Source of the DNA: Asticcacaulis sp. AND118
Lineage (GTDB): Bacteria; Pseudomonadota; Alphaproteobacteria; Caulobacterales; Caulobacteraceae
DNA: 52,697 nt
Direction: 5' to 3'
Assembly: GCF_020535245.1 (NCBI RefSeq)
Contig: NZ_CP084913.1
Coordinates: forward strand, 1-52,697
The notes under the pieces were generated by a model, which did no database searches, was not told where the DNA came from, and saw nothing but the letters and a program-made list of their open reading frames with translations. Numbering within the stretch: position 1 is the stretch's first letter; every line of letters starts with the position of its first letter. Below, piece by piece: positions 51,661-52,697 of this stretch. A program made the position numbers and the translations under genes.

Positions 51661-51889
51661 ACTTAGCTTTGGTCAACAACAAAAAGCCCACCTCTGCGGC
51701 AGCTAAATCCGCGTGCCAAATCCAACCTTCTACTTTCCGTTGCCCCCGTGCAGATTAGGGTTTCACAGGTTGCGTCGCGTGCTAGACCAGAACGGACAGT
51801 CGGCACAAGATTAACTGCAGAGGCTGAGCGAGCCCCTCAAGCTCTGGCGGAGCTCATCCTGATTCAACTCCTCCTACACGGCATGCGCA
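51661..51889. other. Intergenic, no gene seen
   Basis: 230 bases between abiH and the last gene, with no clear promoter boxes. A short AAAAAGCCC...CTGCGGC stretch after abiH does not make a convincing terminator. Confidence 0.35.
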
Positions 51890-52697
51890 ATGGATATCGA
51901 AAAACAAAACCTGGATCCTGCGCAGCTCGCGCGAATTGAGGCCGTTCACCGCGGCTTTCTCTATCAACATCTGTATGTTGCAGCTTGCCTGTTCCAAGCT
52001 GGAATTTCTGGCGTGACCCATGTTGTCGTCGAGAATGACGAAGATCTCGAACTCGTGCTTTCTGGTAAGCGCATATATGCGCAAATCAAAACTAGAAGTT
52101 CGCCCATCGTCCTTAGTGATATCAGCGGAGCGCTTGGACGCTTTGATGCACTCCGGGCCGAACATGTCGCGGGCCACCGAACTGGTACAGCCGAATTCGC
52201 GATCGTGTCGAACTCGCCGCCGGGACCGGAGTTATCAAAGCGCATCGCAAATACGAGCTGGCCAGCAGATGTTGCCTTCATCTGTCCGGGCAAACCGCCG
52301 ACTGACAAATCGGGACTGCCAAGGGCTTGGAAAAACATTTCCGAAGGTATGTTCGCGTGTCGGATGGCAGCAAACGACCTGCCGTTCGCCACGCTGGCTC
52401 CAGAAACCCTTGTCTGGAAACTCGCCGGACGCATTTTGGCCGCGGCTGCCGGCATTGATCCGTATAGCGACCACACGTTCATAGTTCAGGATTTGCCCGC
52501 GCTTTTTGAACAGCTGATAATTCAGTTGCAAGACTTCCCCGCTCCCCCTCTCAATTACCGCGTTCAAGATCAGGAACCGGCGTTGGTTTCCAACCACCGT
52601 GTGCGGCTCATTACTGGTTTCTCGGGTGCCGGTAAGACGTCCTGGGCAGCAGAGACGGCCCTCCACACAAGCGATCGGCTGGCATATTACGATGTCT
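51890..52697 (+). CDS. Nuclease-NTPase defence protein, 5' part (Cap4/DUF4297-like plus P-loop)
   Basis: 269 residues up to the window end; the gene continues. The N-terminal part resembles the Cap4/DUF4297 dsDNA endonuclease: RGFLYQHLYVAACLFQAG, VVENDEDLELVLSG with acidic residues at about 50-52, and RIYAQIKTRS where Q65-x-K67 completes the PD-(D/E)XK-like site. A linker domain (about 90-230) follows, then a Walker A motif GFSGAGKT at 243-250. This order, nuclease then P-loop ATPase, is that of STAND/Avs-type immune proteins, which sense phage parts and then cut DNA. The start ATG at 51890 is the first in frame. The rest of the ATPase and any sensor repeats lie outside the window. Confidence 0.65.
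   Translation, partial: MDIEKQNLDPAQLARIEAVHRGFLYQHLYVAACLFQAGISGVTHVVVENDEDLELVLSGKRIYAQIKTRSSPIVLSDISGALGRFDALRAEHVAGHRTGTAEFAIVSNSPPGPELSKRIANTSWPADVAFICPGKPPTDKSGLPRAWKNISEGMFACRMAANDLPFATLAPETLVWKLAGRILAAAAGIDPYSDHTFIVQDLPALFEQLIIQLQDFPAPPLNYRVQDQEPALVSNHRVRLITGFSGAGKTSWAAETALHTSDRLAYYDV

Noticed and set aside
1..52697. tRNA or rRNA genes
   Set aside because: No cloverleaf with a TTCGANNC-type arm and no rRNA signature was noticed in the intergenic regions, though a covariance search was not possible.

Overview
The window looks like part of a large accessory replicon, most likely a conjugative-type plasmid, or a plasmid-derived island, of an alphaproteobacterium. Codon use, the RepA (RPA-family) and RepC-like replication proteins, the F-type tra genes in sphingomonad/caulobacterial order and the cargo families (DUF2493, ArdC, ArdB/KlcA, DUF5983, DUF6927-like) all fit Caulobacterales or Sphingomonadales. 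The exact host cannot be named from the sequence alone.

Layout. (1) 1-5.3 kb: the start of an F-type type IV secretion operon on the minus strand (traA pilin, traL, then strange hybrid genes). It is followed on the plus strand by an unknown gene, a small HTH-like gene and a lytic transglycosylase, with three copies of a 15-bp palindrome around them. (2) 5.5-11.3 kb: the replication/partition core. It has a RepC-like protein, a pRiA4b ORF-3-like protein, RepA with ten 18-bp iterons, a DnaA box and an AT-rich stretch, and parA plus a small parB-like gene with a clear terminator. (3) 11.4-15.5 kb: scarred plasmid genes (toprim fragment joined to the tail of a strawberry-notch-type helicase, shortened ArdC) and a HigBA-type toxin-antitoxin pair. 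(4) 15.5-23.9 kb: a sulfide/persulfide detoxification island with divergent operons: SQR, DUF2892, AhpD-like, two methyltransferases and ArsR on one side; rhodanese, RND adaptor, RND pump and a BigR/SqrR-like ArsR on the other. (5) 24-33.3 kb: a region resembling a conjugation leading region. It holds DUF2493, ArdB/KlcA, DUF6927-like, SSB, an HEPN-type protein, zinc-ribbon/DUF5983, a MazEF-type pair and a MobF relaxase fragment. Several of its genes share a purine-rich leader, and long hairpins lie between genes. (6) 33.3-40.5 kb: IS3 and IS1380 remnants around an AraC fragment, a PAS chemoreceptor, a GGDEF-EAL protein, a TetR regulator and a DUF1508 protein. (7) 40.5-46.7 kb: a rearranged Tn3-family element with three terminal repeats, a frameshifted transposase, a second transposase fragment and two inverted resolvase copies. 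(8) 46.8-52.7 kb: a defence island with an RHH protein, an adenine methyltransferase, a PD-(D/E)XK nuclease, AbiH and the start of a nuclease-NTPase (STAND-like) gene.

The most unusual theme is serial, collinear gene shrinkage. Neighbouring plasmid genes have been joined into hybrids that keep the 5' end of one gene and the 3' end of a later one: traE/traK, traB/dsbC, traV/S26 peptidase and toprim/helicase, plus an internal ArdC deletion and possibly zinc-ribbon/DUF5983. Most joins are in frame, and start-stop coupling is kept. Transfer functions are therefore probably lost, while replication, partition, metabolic cargo, toxin-antitoxin and defence genes look intact.
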